A stretch of DNA of 64,000 nucleotides, taken from JAEMQF01 sp963850525 (GTDB taxonomy: Bacteria > Pseudomonadota > Gammaproteobacteria > Burkholderiales > Burkholderiaceae_C). The stretch lies in contig CAWKLQ010000001.1 in NCBI GenBank assembly GCA_963850525.1, positions 248,001-312,000 of the forward strand, in the 5' to 3' direction. The translations under genes were made by a program, and so were the position numbers. Each line of letters begins with the position of its first letter. The stretch's first letter is position 1. The notes beneath the pieces are model-generated. The model did not search any database and had not been told where the DNA came from. It saw only the letters and a list, made by a program, of their open reading frames with translations. This document shows positions 41,201 to 49,298 of the stretch, one piece after another.

Positions 41201-41589
41201 AATGCCAGCCCGGCGTGCACCGCGCGTTCCGCGTCGTCTTCGCGCGCGCCCTCGGCGCCGAACGCGCCGAGCAGGCTGTCGCCCGCATATTGCAAGACCT
41301 TGCCCTGATGCGCCTGGACGATGGCCGTGCAGCGCGCCAGCACGCCGTCGATCACCGCGTGCATGTCTTCGGCGTCAAGGCGCTGCGCGAGCGCCGTGGA
41401 GCCGACGACGTCGAGGAACAGGACGGTGACTTGGCGCAGCGTCTGCTCGGGCTGCGCTGCGGCGTCGATTTCGGCGAGATTGGCGCGCAGCGCGGCCAGC
41501 GCGGTGGCCAGCGCGGCGTCGCCCAGCGTGGCGCGCTGCGCCTCGAGTGCCGCGATGGCGCTTGCAATCTGCTGCCGCTCTGACGACAT
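38227..41589 (-). CDS. Class III cyclase - AAA/STAND ATPase - TPR regulatory protein
   Basis: This 1120-residue cytoplasmic protein begins with a cyclase homology domain (about 50-230; VLFLDVVGSTALAQRL with Asp60, QYAGDSLLGAFG with Asp104, GHTVHVAARME). A NACHT/STAND-like ATPase follows (about 265-540; Walker A AEAGLGKSRLL, Walker B VLVLDDLHYADEGSLDFLD). Long helical repeats of TPR type run to the C-terminus. Related proteins are annotated as adenylate/guanylate cyclases with a LuxR/AfsR-like regulator. The GDS second-metal site is present, so cyclase activity is possible but the second catalytic region (HNIRGHTVHVAA) is atypical. I chose ATG 41589 (MSSERQQ) rather than a GTG nine codons upstream. 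Confidence 0.9.
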   Translation of the reverse strand: MSSERQQIASAIAALEAQRATLGDAALATALAALRANLAEIDAAAQPEQTLRQVTVLFLDVVGSTALAQRLDAEDMHAVIDGVLARCTAIVQAHQGKVLQYAGDSLLGAFGAEGAREDDAERAVHAGLALLAEGRRSAEQLAQAHGHTGFDVRVGLHTGQVLLGGGVDAEHNIRGHTVHVAARMEQSAPAGGLRISHDTYRHVRGVFDVEAQPPLPLKGLDAPLATYLVQRAKPRAFRVATRGIEGVETRMIGRDAELEQLQDAFQRVYREGKLVNVLVVAEAGLGKSRLLYEFENWAEARPETFFIFQGRAHPQTRVQPYGLLRDVLAWRLQIAEGDSTEVAKRKFEQGVSRLFEPDGSAETGCHHAHVLGHLIGLDFTQSPHVKDIGNDTRQLRHRGFHAAAQLFRRIAANNATPIVLVLDDLHYADEGSLDFLDHVVQENHDVPMLVLGLGRPELLERRGGSTGLAVRQVALGPLDTLASRSLVDELLKKLDGVPLTLHQLITGTAQGNPFYMEELIKMLIDEGAIRTDPEAWSVNADRLTTTRIPQTLTGVLQARLDGLEPAQKRALQYASVIGHQFWEQALASLDARAIDSLAALTRRELIVPHPDADSAGARQFAFKHQLLHQVTYETVLKSERRELHGRVADWMAGAVGSTAGEFPGAIAEHYEHAGNKTLASEFFARAAENAASRFAHESVKNSVARALLLIDEGNEPNDAVRASGLRLRWRLLSARERTLELQGLRVEQQLDVAALEELAEALRDDQLRAEAAWRRCDIALRLSDFQTQQVAAREAMTLASRIGDRSLALRAQQRLVVALGYLGDTDTGKTLGIEGLAAARALGDAQLESLHLGALSLIAVLQDDLQLALELDEQKLQAARRVGDRRGESMAVLSLANSWLGLGAHAQAERLVDEAWRLHRSLGDRGAEAYLLNYRSLLALRQGDAASAQHHAKAALQIALDISDRQSEAYSLFRLGDAELMLQDHEAATSAFERARSVAAAIGSTLQLDASGGLARAALARGDLANASLVVDGLLEHKASTGSFASTEAPYLIQLCCWQVLACVGDARAAELLDATYGELQAKAKTIGDEPLRNAYLNDIPEHREIAAAWFAQQAARAGA

Positions 41590-41733
41590 GAACCGGAGGA
41601 TAACAATCCGGCGCACGCTGCGGCGGGCCTTGTCCCATTCGAAGGTGAGTCGTCGGGGACGGGGTTCGCCCCTTGTCGAAAGTCAACGGACTCGCCCAGA
41701 ATGGCGAGCATCATTGCACGTGAGGAGCCGACC

Positions 41734-42063
41734 ATGACGATGAGCGACGAACTCGCCAAGCTGCAAGACCTGCATCAGCGTGGCGTGCTGAGCGACGCAG
41801 AGTTTGCGCGGGCCAAGGCCCGCGTGCTGGACGCTGCGCCCGCGGCAACCGGCGCAACCCAACCCCACCCTGCGTTGGCGGCGGTCAACGCGCTGCGCCG
41901 CAGCCGCGCCGACCGCTGGATCGCCGGCGTCTGCGGTGGCATCGCAAGCGCCACCGCGGTGGATTCGTGGGTGTGGCGGCTGCTCTTCGCCGCGCTGCTG
42001 CTGTGCGGCGGCGCCGGGCTCGTGATCTATATCCTGCTCTGGATCTTCGTTCCCAGCGATTGA
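41734..42063 (+). CDS. SHOCT-PspC domain membrane protein
   Basis: This 109-residue protein starts with a short SHOCT-like helix pair (MTMSDELAKLQDLHQRGVLS, then AEFARAKARVL). A linker follows, and then a PspC domain with the signature ADRWIAGVCGGIASATAVD and a hydrophobic hairpin ending LVIYILLWIFVPSD. PspC proteins take part in phage-shock envelope stress sensing; here no other psp genes are adjacent. The ATG at 41734 is preceded by GAGGAG at 41722. Confidence 0.88.
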   Translation: MTMSDELAKLQDLHQRGVLSDAEFARAKARVLDAAPAATGATQPHPALAAVNALRRSRADRWIAGVCGGIASATAVDSWVWRLLFAALLLCGGAGLVIYILLWIFVPSD

Positions 42064-42081
42064 GCGCGGCGATCGCTGCGC

Positions 42082-43236
42082 TCAGCGCAGTTGAAATGGC
42101 GCCAAGTCCAGCGTCGATCTGCCCTGGAGAACCCACTGCGCGAGCGCCTCGCCGAGCGCCGCCGAGTGTTTGAAACCGTGGCCCGAGCACGCCGACACGA
42201 CGATCGCCTGTTCGACGTCGGGGTGCCTGTCAATGATGAAGCGCGACTCCGGCGCGACCGTGTACAAGCACGCGGCGGCGTGGCTGCGCTGCGGCGTGAG
42301 GCCACGCAAGCGGCCGCGCACGTGATCGGCGTACAACGCCGCGCTCTCCGATTCGCTGACCTCGCGCACCACGGCATCGGGAGTCGTGTCGACCTCGTGC
42401 TGCTGCGTTCCCAGCTTGACGCCGCCATGCGCGTCGGCCACTGGAATCCCGTAGAACGCCTGCGACGACAGTGCGCCGTGCGACCAGATGAAGATCGGAA
42501 ACCGCCCCGGTGCGTAGTCCGCGGGCTCAATGGGGCGGAACCAGTGCAGCGTCTGGCGCCGCACCGTGAGCACTTGCGCGAAGCGCCCACCCGCCAGACC
42601 CGGGTTCCACGCACCGGCACTGAGCACGGCGCGCGCGGCGCAGTACGTCGTGCCAGCGCTTGTGACAGCGACGCCGGCGCCATCGGCGACGAGCGCCGTC
42701 ACGGCCTGGCCGGTGACGATCGTCGCGCCTGCGCGTCGCGCCAACTCGAGCTGCGCAGCAATGCACGATTCCGGCCGCACGAAGCCGGCTTCGGCCTCGA
42801 AGCAGCCGTGTTCGTCGCCGCGGAGTAGGAACTGCGGGAAACGTTCGCCGATCGCCGCGGCGTCGAGCACCTCGTGGGCAATGCCGCACTGGCGTGCCAC
42901 GTCAATCGTTCCGCTGACGAAATCGGCTTGACCGTGCAGCGCAGCGCCGCCGTCGAGCGGGCCCATCACGAGGCCGCCGCACTGCACGAGCAACTCCACG
43001 CCCAGCGCCGCTTCGATCTCGCGCCAGATCTGATGCGAGCGTTGCACGAACGGCACGTACTGCGGACCTTCACCGACCGCCAGGCGCGTGATGCGAGTCG
43101 ACCCGTGGCTCGAGCCTTGGCCGTGCGGCGGATGAAAGCGGTCAATGCCCAGCACGCGTGCGCCGCGTTGGCTAAGCTGGTAAAGCGTGGCGCTGCCCAT
43201 TGCGCCCAGGCCAACGATGATGGCGTCGTAATTCAG
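42082..43236 (-). CDS. FAD-dependent amine oxidase, MTOX/SolA family, CTG start
   Basis: The 384-residue enzyme begins with a Rossmann FAD motif (YDAIIVGLGAMGSATLYQLS) and has HGQGSSHGSTRITRLA, the family's flavin-linked loop. Central and C-terminal parts of the DAO fold follow, with YTVAPESRFIIDRHP and SACSGHGFKHSAALGE. It matches N-methyltryptophan/sarcosine oxidase-like proteins, which oxidise N-methyl or secondary amines using O2; substrate unknown. No ATG, GTG or TTG lies in frame between the FAD motif and an upstream region that encodes nothing homologous. The CTG at 43236 overlaps the acyltransferase stop (CTGA, 4 bp) and gives the normal family length. Confidence 0.85.
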   Translation of the reverse strand: MNYDAIIVGLGAMGSATLYQLSQRGARVLGIDRFHPPHGQGSSHGSTRITRLAVGEGPQYVPFVQRSHQIWREIEAALGVELLVQCGGLVMGPLDGGAALHGQADFVSGTIDVARQCGIAHEVLDAAAIGERFPQFLLRGDEHGCFEAEAGFVRPESCIAAQLELARRAGATIVTGQAVTALVADGAGVAVTSAGTTYCAARAVLSAGAWNPGLAGGRFAQVLTVRRQTLHWFRPIEPADYAPGRFPIFIWSHGALSSQAFYGIPVADAHGGVKLGTQQHEVDTTPDAVVREVSESESAALYADHVRGRLRGLTPQRSHAAACLYTVAPESRFIIDRHPDVEQAIVVSACSGHGFKHSAALGEALAQWVLQGRSTLDLAPFQLR

Positions 43237-44702
43237 TGCGCGGCTCCCAAGACGATCGGAACTGCGACGGGTGCGCTGGCGGGCTCGCCATCCAAATGCG
43301 CAATCGCATTCGCGTAGTAAGCGACGATCTCCTGCGAATCCTGCGCGACGGAATAGAGGCCGTCCTCTTCCACGACCATGTGGCGCTGCACGAGCATGCG
43401 CAGGCCCACGCCGAAAGCGTAGTCCTGATCCTGGCGCGGGATGTACTGGTGTGCGCCGTGCGCCTGCAGGCGCGCCATGCGTTCGTGCATCGCCGCTTTC
43501 AGCTCCAGCTCCGACCAGCGCTGCTGCGGCGCGTCGGTGAACAGTGCGGCGACGAGCGAGACGGGCAACACCGGAATGACCTGGCCGATCTGTTGCATCA
43601 GCTGCTCGGCGACGCGTGTCACTTGTTGCTTGCGCTGCGCGTCGGGCAGGTCGGGGAAGCGCACGCCGTTGTCGCGGCACCAGGCGCGCATCGACAGTGG
43701 TGCGCCGAAGTTGACGCAGGCGTAGCCGAAGCGGTGCCAACTGCCGTTCAGGGCGCGCCACAACTGGCCGCCCCAAAAGCCGAAGAGGGTCTTGATCGCC
43801 TTCGCGCGCCCGGGGCGCTTGGCATCGGGGTGCAGCTTGAGCAACTGCGTGCGGTCTTCGAGCACGCGGTCGTAGTTGAGGCCCACCGGCAGGAACACCA
43901 GGTCGCGCCGGCCGTCGGCGTCACGCTCGTCGAAGCTCTTCAGCATGTAGTCGAGCAAGCCGAAGCGCGGCGTGCGCAGCTTGCCGTCGACCGTCAGGCC
44001 GCCTTCGGGAAACATCGCCTGCGTCACGCCGGCTTCGGTGGCCATCTGCACGTAGCGCTGCAGGACGACGCGGTACAGCGGGTCGCCCGAATTGCGCCGC
44101 ACGAAGAACGCGCCCATCGAGCGGATCAACTGCTGCAAGCCCCAGATGCGCGCCCATTCGCCCACGGCGTACGACAGCGTCACTTTCTCAGCGGCGAGAA
44201 ACGACACGAGGATGTAGTCCATGTTGCTGCGATGGTTCATCACGAACACGAGCGTCGACTTGGGCGAAATTCCGCGCAGCACGGCTTCGTCGGCAAAGCC
44301 GATGCGCACGCGGTAGAGCAGGCGCGCGATCGCGCGCGAGAGCGAATAGCCGACGCGAAAGTAGATGTAGGCGTTGAACGACGGAACGATCTCGCGCGCG
44401 TAGCGATCGATGCGCTGCGCAATTCGCGCCAGCGGCTCGCCGCTGGTGGCAGCGTGATCGGTCGCTGCGGCCTGAACCTTCGGGTCGTTGCACAGGCGGT
44501 CGATGAGCGTCAGGCGGCGCGTCAGCTTGAACGAGGGCAGCTCCATCGCGAGCGTCGAGTTCACGCGCGCGATCACGCGGTTCAGGCGCCGCCTCAGGTA
44601 CCAGCGCATTCCCGGTGCGAGCAGCAATACCAGCACGCTCCAACAGGCCAGCGCGAGCATGAGCAGCAACAGCCAAAACGGTACGGCGACGGTATCGGTC
44701 AT
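43233..44702 (-). CDS. Membrane-anchored glycerol-phosphate acyltransferase (PlsB/PlsC superfamily)
   Basis: This 489-residue protein opens with a hydrophobic anchor (PFWLLLLMLALACWSVLVLL). The acyltransferase block follows, with NHRSNMD (HX4D catalytic motif), GAFFVRRNSGDPLYR and MFPEGGLTVDGK (acyl-acceptor motif). The C-terminal region ends with VLGAAH. It resembles glycerol-3-phosphate/1-acylglycerol-3-phosphate acyltransferases, larger than PlsC (about 250) and smaller than PlsB (about 800). It overlaps the downstream oxidase by 4 bp, a coupling without an obvious metabolic reason. Confidence 0.85.
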   Translation of the reverse strand: MTDTVAVPFWLLLLMLALACWSVLVLLLAPGMRWYLRRRLNRVIARVNSTLAMELPSFKLTRRLTLIDRLCNDPKVQAAATDHAATSGEPLARIAQRIDRYAREIVPSFNAYIYFRVGYSLSRAIARLLYRVRIGFADEAVLRGISPKSTLVFVMNHRSNMDYILVSFLAAEKVTLSYAVGEWARIWGLQQLIRSMGAFFVRRNSGDPLYRVVLQRYVQMATEAGVTQAMFPEGGLTVDGKLRTPRFGLLDYMLKSFDERDADGRRDLVFLPVGLNYDRVLEDRTQLLKLHPDAKRPGRAKAIKTLFGFWGGQLWRALNGSWHRFGYACVNFGAPLSMRAWCRDNGVRFPDLPDAQRKQQVTRVAEQLMQQIGQVIPVLPVSLVAALFTDAPQQRWSELELKAAMHERMARLQAHGAHQYIPRQDQDYAFGVGLRMLVQRHMVVEEDGLYSVAQDSQEIVAYYANAIAHLDGEPASAPVAVPIVLGAAH

Positions 44703-44800
44703 CTCGTGGGGCGGCCTGCGGCGGTTGTCGGCGATGATTGCATGGATGCGGTGTCGGTCGTGTTCGGTTCAACCCGAGGGTTTAGTAAAGGCTCCCCGCG

Positions 44801-45451
44801 GTGCAGGCACTTTTCGTTCATGGCATGGGGCGCTCGCCGCTGTCGGGCTGGCCGCTGCTGTGGCAGCTGCGCCGCGCGGGCTTGCGCACGCGCAGCTTCG
44901 GCTACAGCGTGAGCCTCGAGGATTTCGCGGCAATTCGGCGCCGCCTCGTCGTGCGACTTGCCGAACTGGCGGCACGCGACGCGTACATCCTGATCGGCCA
45001 CTCGCTGGGGGGTGTACTGATTCGCGACGCGGTGAACGGGTTGCCCGAGGGCGTGGCGCGCCCGCAGCACGTCTTTCTGCTCGGTTCGCCGCACGCGCCG
45101 GCGCGCCTGGCGCAAGCGCTGCAAGGCAACCGGATTTATCGCACCCTGACGCGTGACTGCGGCCAACTGCTGGGCTCCAGATCGCGAATGGCGGCGATCG
45201 GTACGGTTGGCGTGCCCACGACGAGCATCGTCGGCGTGGGCGGCCCGCGCTGGAAGACGGGGCCCTGGTCCAGGTTCGGCGGCGAGCCCAACGACGGCGT
45301 GGTTGCGCTCTCGGAAGTGAGCGCGGGGTGGATTGCCGATCAGGTGGTGCTCGGCACGATTCACACTCTGTTGCCGATGAGCCCGCGCGCGGCTGCGATC
45401 ATCCTCGCGCGGCTCGCGGATGCCGCAGCGCCGCCAACGGATTCGACATGA
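44801..45451 (+). CDS. Small lipase-like alpha/beta hydrolase
   Basis: This 216-residue protein starts at a GTG (44801) with QALFVHGMGRSPLSGWPLL, the oxyanion segment of lipases. The catalytic triad is visible: Ser68 in LIGHSLGGVLIRD, Asp in GGEPNDGVVALSE and His in GTIHTLLPMS. No signal peptide is evident. Its stop overlaps the start of the DUF2235 gene (ATGA), so the two hydrolases are co-translated. Likely an esterase or phospholipase; substrate unknown. Confidence 0.88.
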   Translation: MQALFVHGMGRSPLSGWPLLWQLRRAGLRTRSFGYSVSLEDFAAIRRRLVVRLAELAARDAYILIGHSLGGVLIRDAVNGLPEGVARPQHVFLLGSPHAPARLAQALQGNRIYRTLTRDCGQLLGSRSRMAAIGTVGVPTTSIVGVGGPRWKTGPWSRFGGEPNDGVVALSEVSAGWIADQVVLGTIHTLLPMSPRAAAIILARLADAAAPPTDST

Positions 45452-47199
45452 ACTCCACGCCGATACTCGCACCGAAGACCCTCGTCGTGTTCTCCGACGG
45501 CACCGGCAACAGCGCCGCCAAGTTGCAGAAGACGAACGTGTGGCGTTTGTACCGCGCCCTGGATCTGGCCGTGCCGACGCCGGAGCAAACCGCCGCTGGC
45601 GAAGCGCCGCAGATCGCACTTTACGACGGCGGTGTGGGGGCGTCGGAGTTTCGCCCGCTCGCGCTGCTCGGCGGCGTGTTCGGCTACGGGTTGAAGCGCA
45701 ACGTGCTCGACCTGTACAAGTTCCTGTGCCGCAACTACCGGCCGGGCGACCGGATCTATGCCTTCGGCTTCAGCCGCGGCGCGTTCACGATCCGCGTCTT
45801 GATGGGCTTCGTGCTGCGCGTGGGCTTGCTCGCGCGCAACGATGAAGCCAGCCTGCACCGCGACGCGCCGATCGCCTACCGCAGGTACCGCCGTCACTTC
45901 AAGGCGCGCAATCTCGCCGGCGTGTTTCGCTGGCTGCGCGACAAGGCCATCGAACTCTGGGGGCGGCTGATCACGGTGCGCGCGGCGCCCGAGTTTGTGC
46001 ACGTCGACGCGGTTGAGTTCGTCGGCGTGTGGGATACGGTCGCGGCCTACGGCATGCCGATCGTCGAGATGACACGCGGCGTGGACCAGTGGATCTGGCC
46101 GACTTCGATGCCGAACTATGTGCTCTCGAACCGCGTCAAGCAGGCGCGCCACGCCTTGGCGCTGGACGACGAGCGCGACACTTTTCACCCCTTGCTGTGG
46201 GACGAGAGCGAGGAAGCGCCGCCGGGCGATGCGCCGCCTCGCTTGCAGCAGGTGTGGTTCGCCGGAATGCACTCCGACGTGGGCGGCGGCTACCCTGACG
46301 ACAGCCTGGCCCACGTTGCGCTGGACTGGATGATGGGCGAAGCGCAGCGCTGCGGCCTGCGCTTCAAGCCCGGTGCGCGCGAACAGGTGGCGCTAGAAAT
46401 GAATGCGCTGGGCCCGCTGCACGACTCGCGCAGCAGCCTGGGCATGTACTACCGCTACCAGCCGCGCCGCCTGGGCAGCCTGATCGAACCACCGGACCCC
46501 GCCACGCTGGCGATGCTGGACCCGGACCGCGCTCGCGCGCACGGGCGCCTGCGCGACGTGCTCGTGCACCCGAGCGTGCTGCAGCGGCTTCGCAGCAATG
46601 CCGGCGGCTACGCGCCGATCGCGCTGCCGCCGCGCTTCGCGGTGTGGAATCCTTCGGGTCAGGCGCACGAGGGGGTGAAGATTGCAGCCGACGTGGATCG
46701 CGTGTGGAACGACGTCTGGCGCCGGCGCGTCGCGTATTTTGCGAGCGTGATGTCGACGCTGGGGCTGTTTTCCATGGTCTGGCTGCCCGAGTCGACGTGC
46801 CGCGGGATCGGGTGCCTGCTGTCGCGCGGCATCGTCGCAGTCTGTCAGTTTGCACCGGACATGACCCAGCCCGTCGTGCGCGCCTGGGCGGCGAACCCGG
46901 GAGTGTTCGCGACATTCGTGCTTGTGTTGTTGCTCACGCGGGTCTGGAGCGCGGCGCTGCAGCGCTCGATCGCCGACACCATGGGCGCGCGCTGGCAGGC
47001 GAGTCTTGGGAACACAGCCCCGCCGAGCGCGGCTGCGGCGCGCCGCAGCGACGCTGTCATCGCGCGCCTGCGCAAGGCGCGGCTGTACCAGAAGGCGCTG
47101 CAATGGCTGAAGTGGCGGATTGCGCCGGCCGCCTTCGCTGCGCTGCTTCTGTTCGTCGCCGGTGCGGCGGCGTTCGTGCTCGCGAGCCTGGCCTTTTGA
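45448..47199 (+). CDS. DUF2235 (T6SS phospholipase Tle1-type) hydrolase with C-terminal membrane helices
   Basis: This 583-residue protein has a DUF2235 domain (about 10-370). The domain shows KTLVVFSDGTGNS, YDGGVGASEF, the nucleophile motif GFSRGAF with Ser109, a GVWDTVAAYG strand and WFAGMHSDVGGGYPDD with acid/His partners. This domain is shared with Tle1 phospholipase effectors. The last 200 residues contain about three hydrophobic helices (around 448-465, 515-535, 560-583). These suggest membrane anchoring rather than secretion. No tss or vgrG genes are nearby. It overlaps the upstream lipase by 4 bp. Confidence 0.85.
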   Translation: MNSTPILAPKTLVVFSDGTGNSAAKLQKTNVWRLYRALDLAVPTPEQTAAGEAPQIALYDGGVGASEFRPLALLGGVFGYGLKRNVLDLYKFLCRNYRPGDRIYAFGFSRGAFTIRVLMGFVLRVGLLARNDEASLHRDAPIAYRRYRRHFKARNLAGVFRWLRDKAIELWGRLITVRAAPEFVHVDAVEFVGVWDTVAAYGMPIVEMTRGVDQWIWPTSMPNYVLSNRVKQARHALALDDERDTFHPLLWDESEEAPPGDAPPRLQQVWFAGMHSDVGGGYPDDSLAHVALDWMMGEAQRCGLRFKPGAREQVALEMNALGPLHDSRSSLGMYYRYQPRRLGSLIEPPDPATLAMLDPDRARAHGRLRDVLVHPSVLQRLRSNAGGYAPIALPPRFAVWNPSGQAHEGVKIAADVDRVWNDVWRRRVAYFASVMSTLGLFSMVWLPESTCRGIGCLLSRGIVAVCQFAPDMTQPVVRAWAANPGVFATFVLVLLLTRVWSAALQRSIADTMGARWQASLGNTAPPSAAAARRSDAVIARLRKARLYQKALQWLKWRIAPAAFAALLLFVAGAAAFVLASLAF

Positions 47200-47239
47200 T
47201 TGACACATTGCGTCGCAACCCCTTCTTGAAGGACTCGAC

Positions 47240-48751
47240 ATGACGAATCCGAAATCCAATCACTCCGTGCGTCAGCCTCTGCCGTCGCTCGTGCCGCCGT
47301 CGCCCGACGTGATGGCAATGCTCTTCATGGAATACCGGCGCAGTGGCAAGTTCAAGAAGATGTCGTTTGCGCAGTACCTGGTCTCGATCGGCTTCACGAA
47401 TCCCGCCGAGGGCCTTGTTGGAATGGACGACAGCGCGCGCTTTCGCGCGGCGCCGGCCGGCCCGGAATTGATCGACGTGCCCACGCAACCGGTCGTGGGC
47501 GAAGTGCGCGTCAAAGTGCTGCTCGCCGATTTTTCCGACCGGCCCGGCACGCTGCCCGCAAAACACTATGAAGACCTGCTGTTCTCGCAAGGCGTTTACC
47601 CGAGCGGAAGCATGCGCGACTACTACGAGGAGGTGAGCCTGGGCAAGGTGAAGGTCACGGGCTCGGTGCACGGCTGGCTGCGCTTGCCCAAGCCTTATTC
47701 GCATTACACGAACGGCAATTCGGGAACAACCTGGGACGACTACCCGCGCAACGCGCCGCGCCTCGCGGAAGACGCGGTGAAGGCGGCGAAGGCGGCGGGT
47801 GTGAAATTCGAAGCCGCGCTCGACAAGTTCGACCAGGGCATCGTCACCGCCTTGATCGTCGTGCACGCCGGGCGCGGCGCCGAAGTCATGCCGCCGAATT
47901 TGCGCGGCCGCGAGATCTGGTCGCACAAGTGGCAATTGCGCAACCCGGTGAGCGTGGCGACTGGCCTGGACGCGACGATTTACCTGACGGTACCCAACGA
48001 TTGCAAGGTCGGCGTGTGCGCGCACGAACTCGGGCACCTGGCGTTTCAGTGGCAAGACTTCTACGACCCGAACTACGACGAAGACGGCATGGAGTGGGAC
48101 GGCTCGGGCGTCTGGGACTTGATGGCCGGCGGCTCATACAACGGCAACGGCGCACGGCCTGCGCATCCTGCCGGGTTGCACAAGCTGCAGCACGGCTGGG
48201 TCAAGCAGCGCACGCTGACCCAAAGCGGCACGCTGACGCTGCGCCCGTACACGCCGAGCTACGGGCGCGTCGCACGCATCAGGAGCCCGGCGTTCGGTGC
48301 GCAGCAATACCTGCTGCTCGAGAACCGCAAGCGCAGCGGCTTCGACTTTTCATTGCCGGGCGAAGGCCTGCTGGTGTGGCGCGTCGACGAGTCGGGCCAA
48401 CAGGAAACGCCGAATACGCCGGGCTTGCTTCTGGTGCAGGCCGACGGGCGCAATGACTTGAACGACCCGAACGACTGGAACCAGGGCGACGCAGGCGACC
48501 CCTTCCCCGGCAGTGCCGGCAAGAAGACGCTGTCGGACGTGGGCGAAACGTCGACGTCGTTCCCGGGCCAACGCAGCGGCATCACGCTGCAGGCGATCAC
48601 GCGCGACGCGAAGGGCGTGATCCGCCTCAAGGTGAAGATTGCCGCGCTGGCACCTCACCCGGTGAAGAAGAAGAGCCCGGCGCGGGAGAAGAAGCCGGCA
48701 GCGTCGACTCGAGCGCGCGCAGCCCGCCCAGGAAAAGGTCCGCGACGATAG
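47240..48751 (+). CDS. M6 family (immune inhibitor A-like) metalloprotease
   Basis: This 503-residue protein has the zinc motif HELGH (His262, Glu263, His266) followed by FQWQDFYDPNYDEDG. That matches M6 peptidases, whose third ligand is an Asp. Upstream markers are VKVLLADFSDRPGTLP and GSMRDYYEEVSLGKVKVTG; downstream is the LMAGGSYNG segment containing the Met-turn equivalent. It has no signal peptide, although M6 relatives are secreted, and ends in a basic tail (KKKSPAREKKPAASTRARAA). It lies 40 bp after the DUF2235 gene and its last 125 bp overlap the convergent TetR gene. Confidence 0.88.
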   Translation: MTNPKSNHSVRQPLPSLVPPSPDVMAMLFMEYRRSGKFKKMSFAQYLVSIGFTNPAEGLVGMDDSARFRAAPAGPELIDVPTQPVVGEVRVKVLLADFSDRPGTLPAKHYEDLLFSQGVYPSGSMRDYYEEVSLGKVKVTGSVHGWLRLPKPYSHYTNGNSGTTWDDYPRNAPRLAEDAVKAAKAAGVKFEAALDKFDQGIVTALIVVHAGRGAEVMPPNLRGREIWSHKWQLRNPVSVATGLDATIYLTVPNDCKVGVCAHELGHLAFQWQDFYDPNYDEDGMEWDGSGVWDLMAGGSYNGNGARPAHPAGLHKLQHGWVKQRTLTQSGTLTLRPYTPSYGRVARIRSPAFGAQQYLLLENRKRSGFDFSLPGEGLLVWRVDESGQQETPNTPGLLLVQADGRNDLNDPNDWNQGDAGDPFPGSAGKKTLSDVGETSTSFPGQRSGITLQAITRDAKGVIRLKVKIAALAPHPVKKKSPAREKKPAASTRARAARPGKGPRR

Positions 48752-49298
48752 GCGCCATCGCGTCGTGCGTGAGGCGCCCCGCGGGGTGCAGCCAGGTGAA
48801 CATCCAGTTCATCATGCCGAACAGCAGCATCGCCAGGGGTTTGGCGAGTTCGGCAGCGTCGAGATCGGGCCGCGTCGCGGCGATGGCGCGTGCAAACGCG
48901 TCGACGATGTGGCGCTCTTTCGCGAGCACGCGTTTCCGATCCACCGCAGTGAGGAACTTGACGTCTTGCGTGAGCACGCCGTGTTCGTGGCGCGCCAGCG
49001 CGTACTCCTGGACGAAGCGCTGGATGAGTTTGCGCAGGCGCAGATCGGGGGCCAGCTGCAGCGCCTGGACTTCGGCGACCAGGGCCTCGAGGCGAGTCAC
49101 ATGGCCCTCGGCGATTTCGAGCAACAGGCGGTACTTGTCGTCAACGTAGTGGTACAGCAGCGCCTTGGAAATTCCGCAGGCGCGTGCCACGTCGTTCATC
49201 GTCGTTCCCGGGTAGCCCTGCGTGGCGAAGCGCTGGGCGGCGGTGCGCACGATGGTCTCGCGGTTCGGCTCGAACTGCGCCGAGCGTTGCCGCGCCAT
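48627..49298 (-). CDS. TetR-family regulator of phenylacetate degradation
   Basis: This 223-residue protein has an N-terminal HTH (ETIVRTAAQRFATQGYPGTT, MNDVARACGISKALLYHYV) and a ligand domain typical of the TetR type. It is the last gene of the paa cluster, its ATG sharing one base with the paaE stop. TetR proteins at this position in Burkholderiales (PaaR) repress paa genes and respond to phenylacetyl-CoA. The perfect palindrome before paaG (55835-55862) is its likely site. The 3' end overlaps the convergent M6 protease gene by 125 bp, an unusually long overlap. Confidence 0.88.
   Translation of the reverse strand: MARQRSAQFEPNRETIVRTAAQRFATQGYPGTTMNDVARACGISKALLYHYVDDKYRLLLEIAEGHVTRLEALVAEVQALQLAPDLRLRKLIQRFVQEYALARHEHGVLTQDVKFLTAVDRKRVLAKERHIVDAFARAIAATRPDLDAAELAKPLAMLLFGMMNWMFTWLHPAGRLTHDAMAPIVADLFLGGLRALESTLPASSPAPGSSSSPGEVPARQSSP

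Noticed and set aside
45448..47199. DUF2235 protein as a T6SS effector (Tle1)
   Set aside because: No vgrG, immunity or tss genes are adjacent and the C-terminal membrane helices argue against secretion; the domain relationship is kept but not the role.
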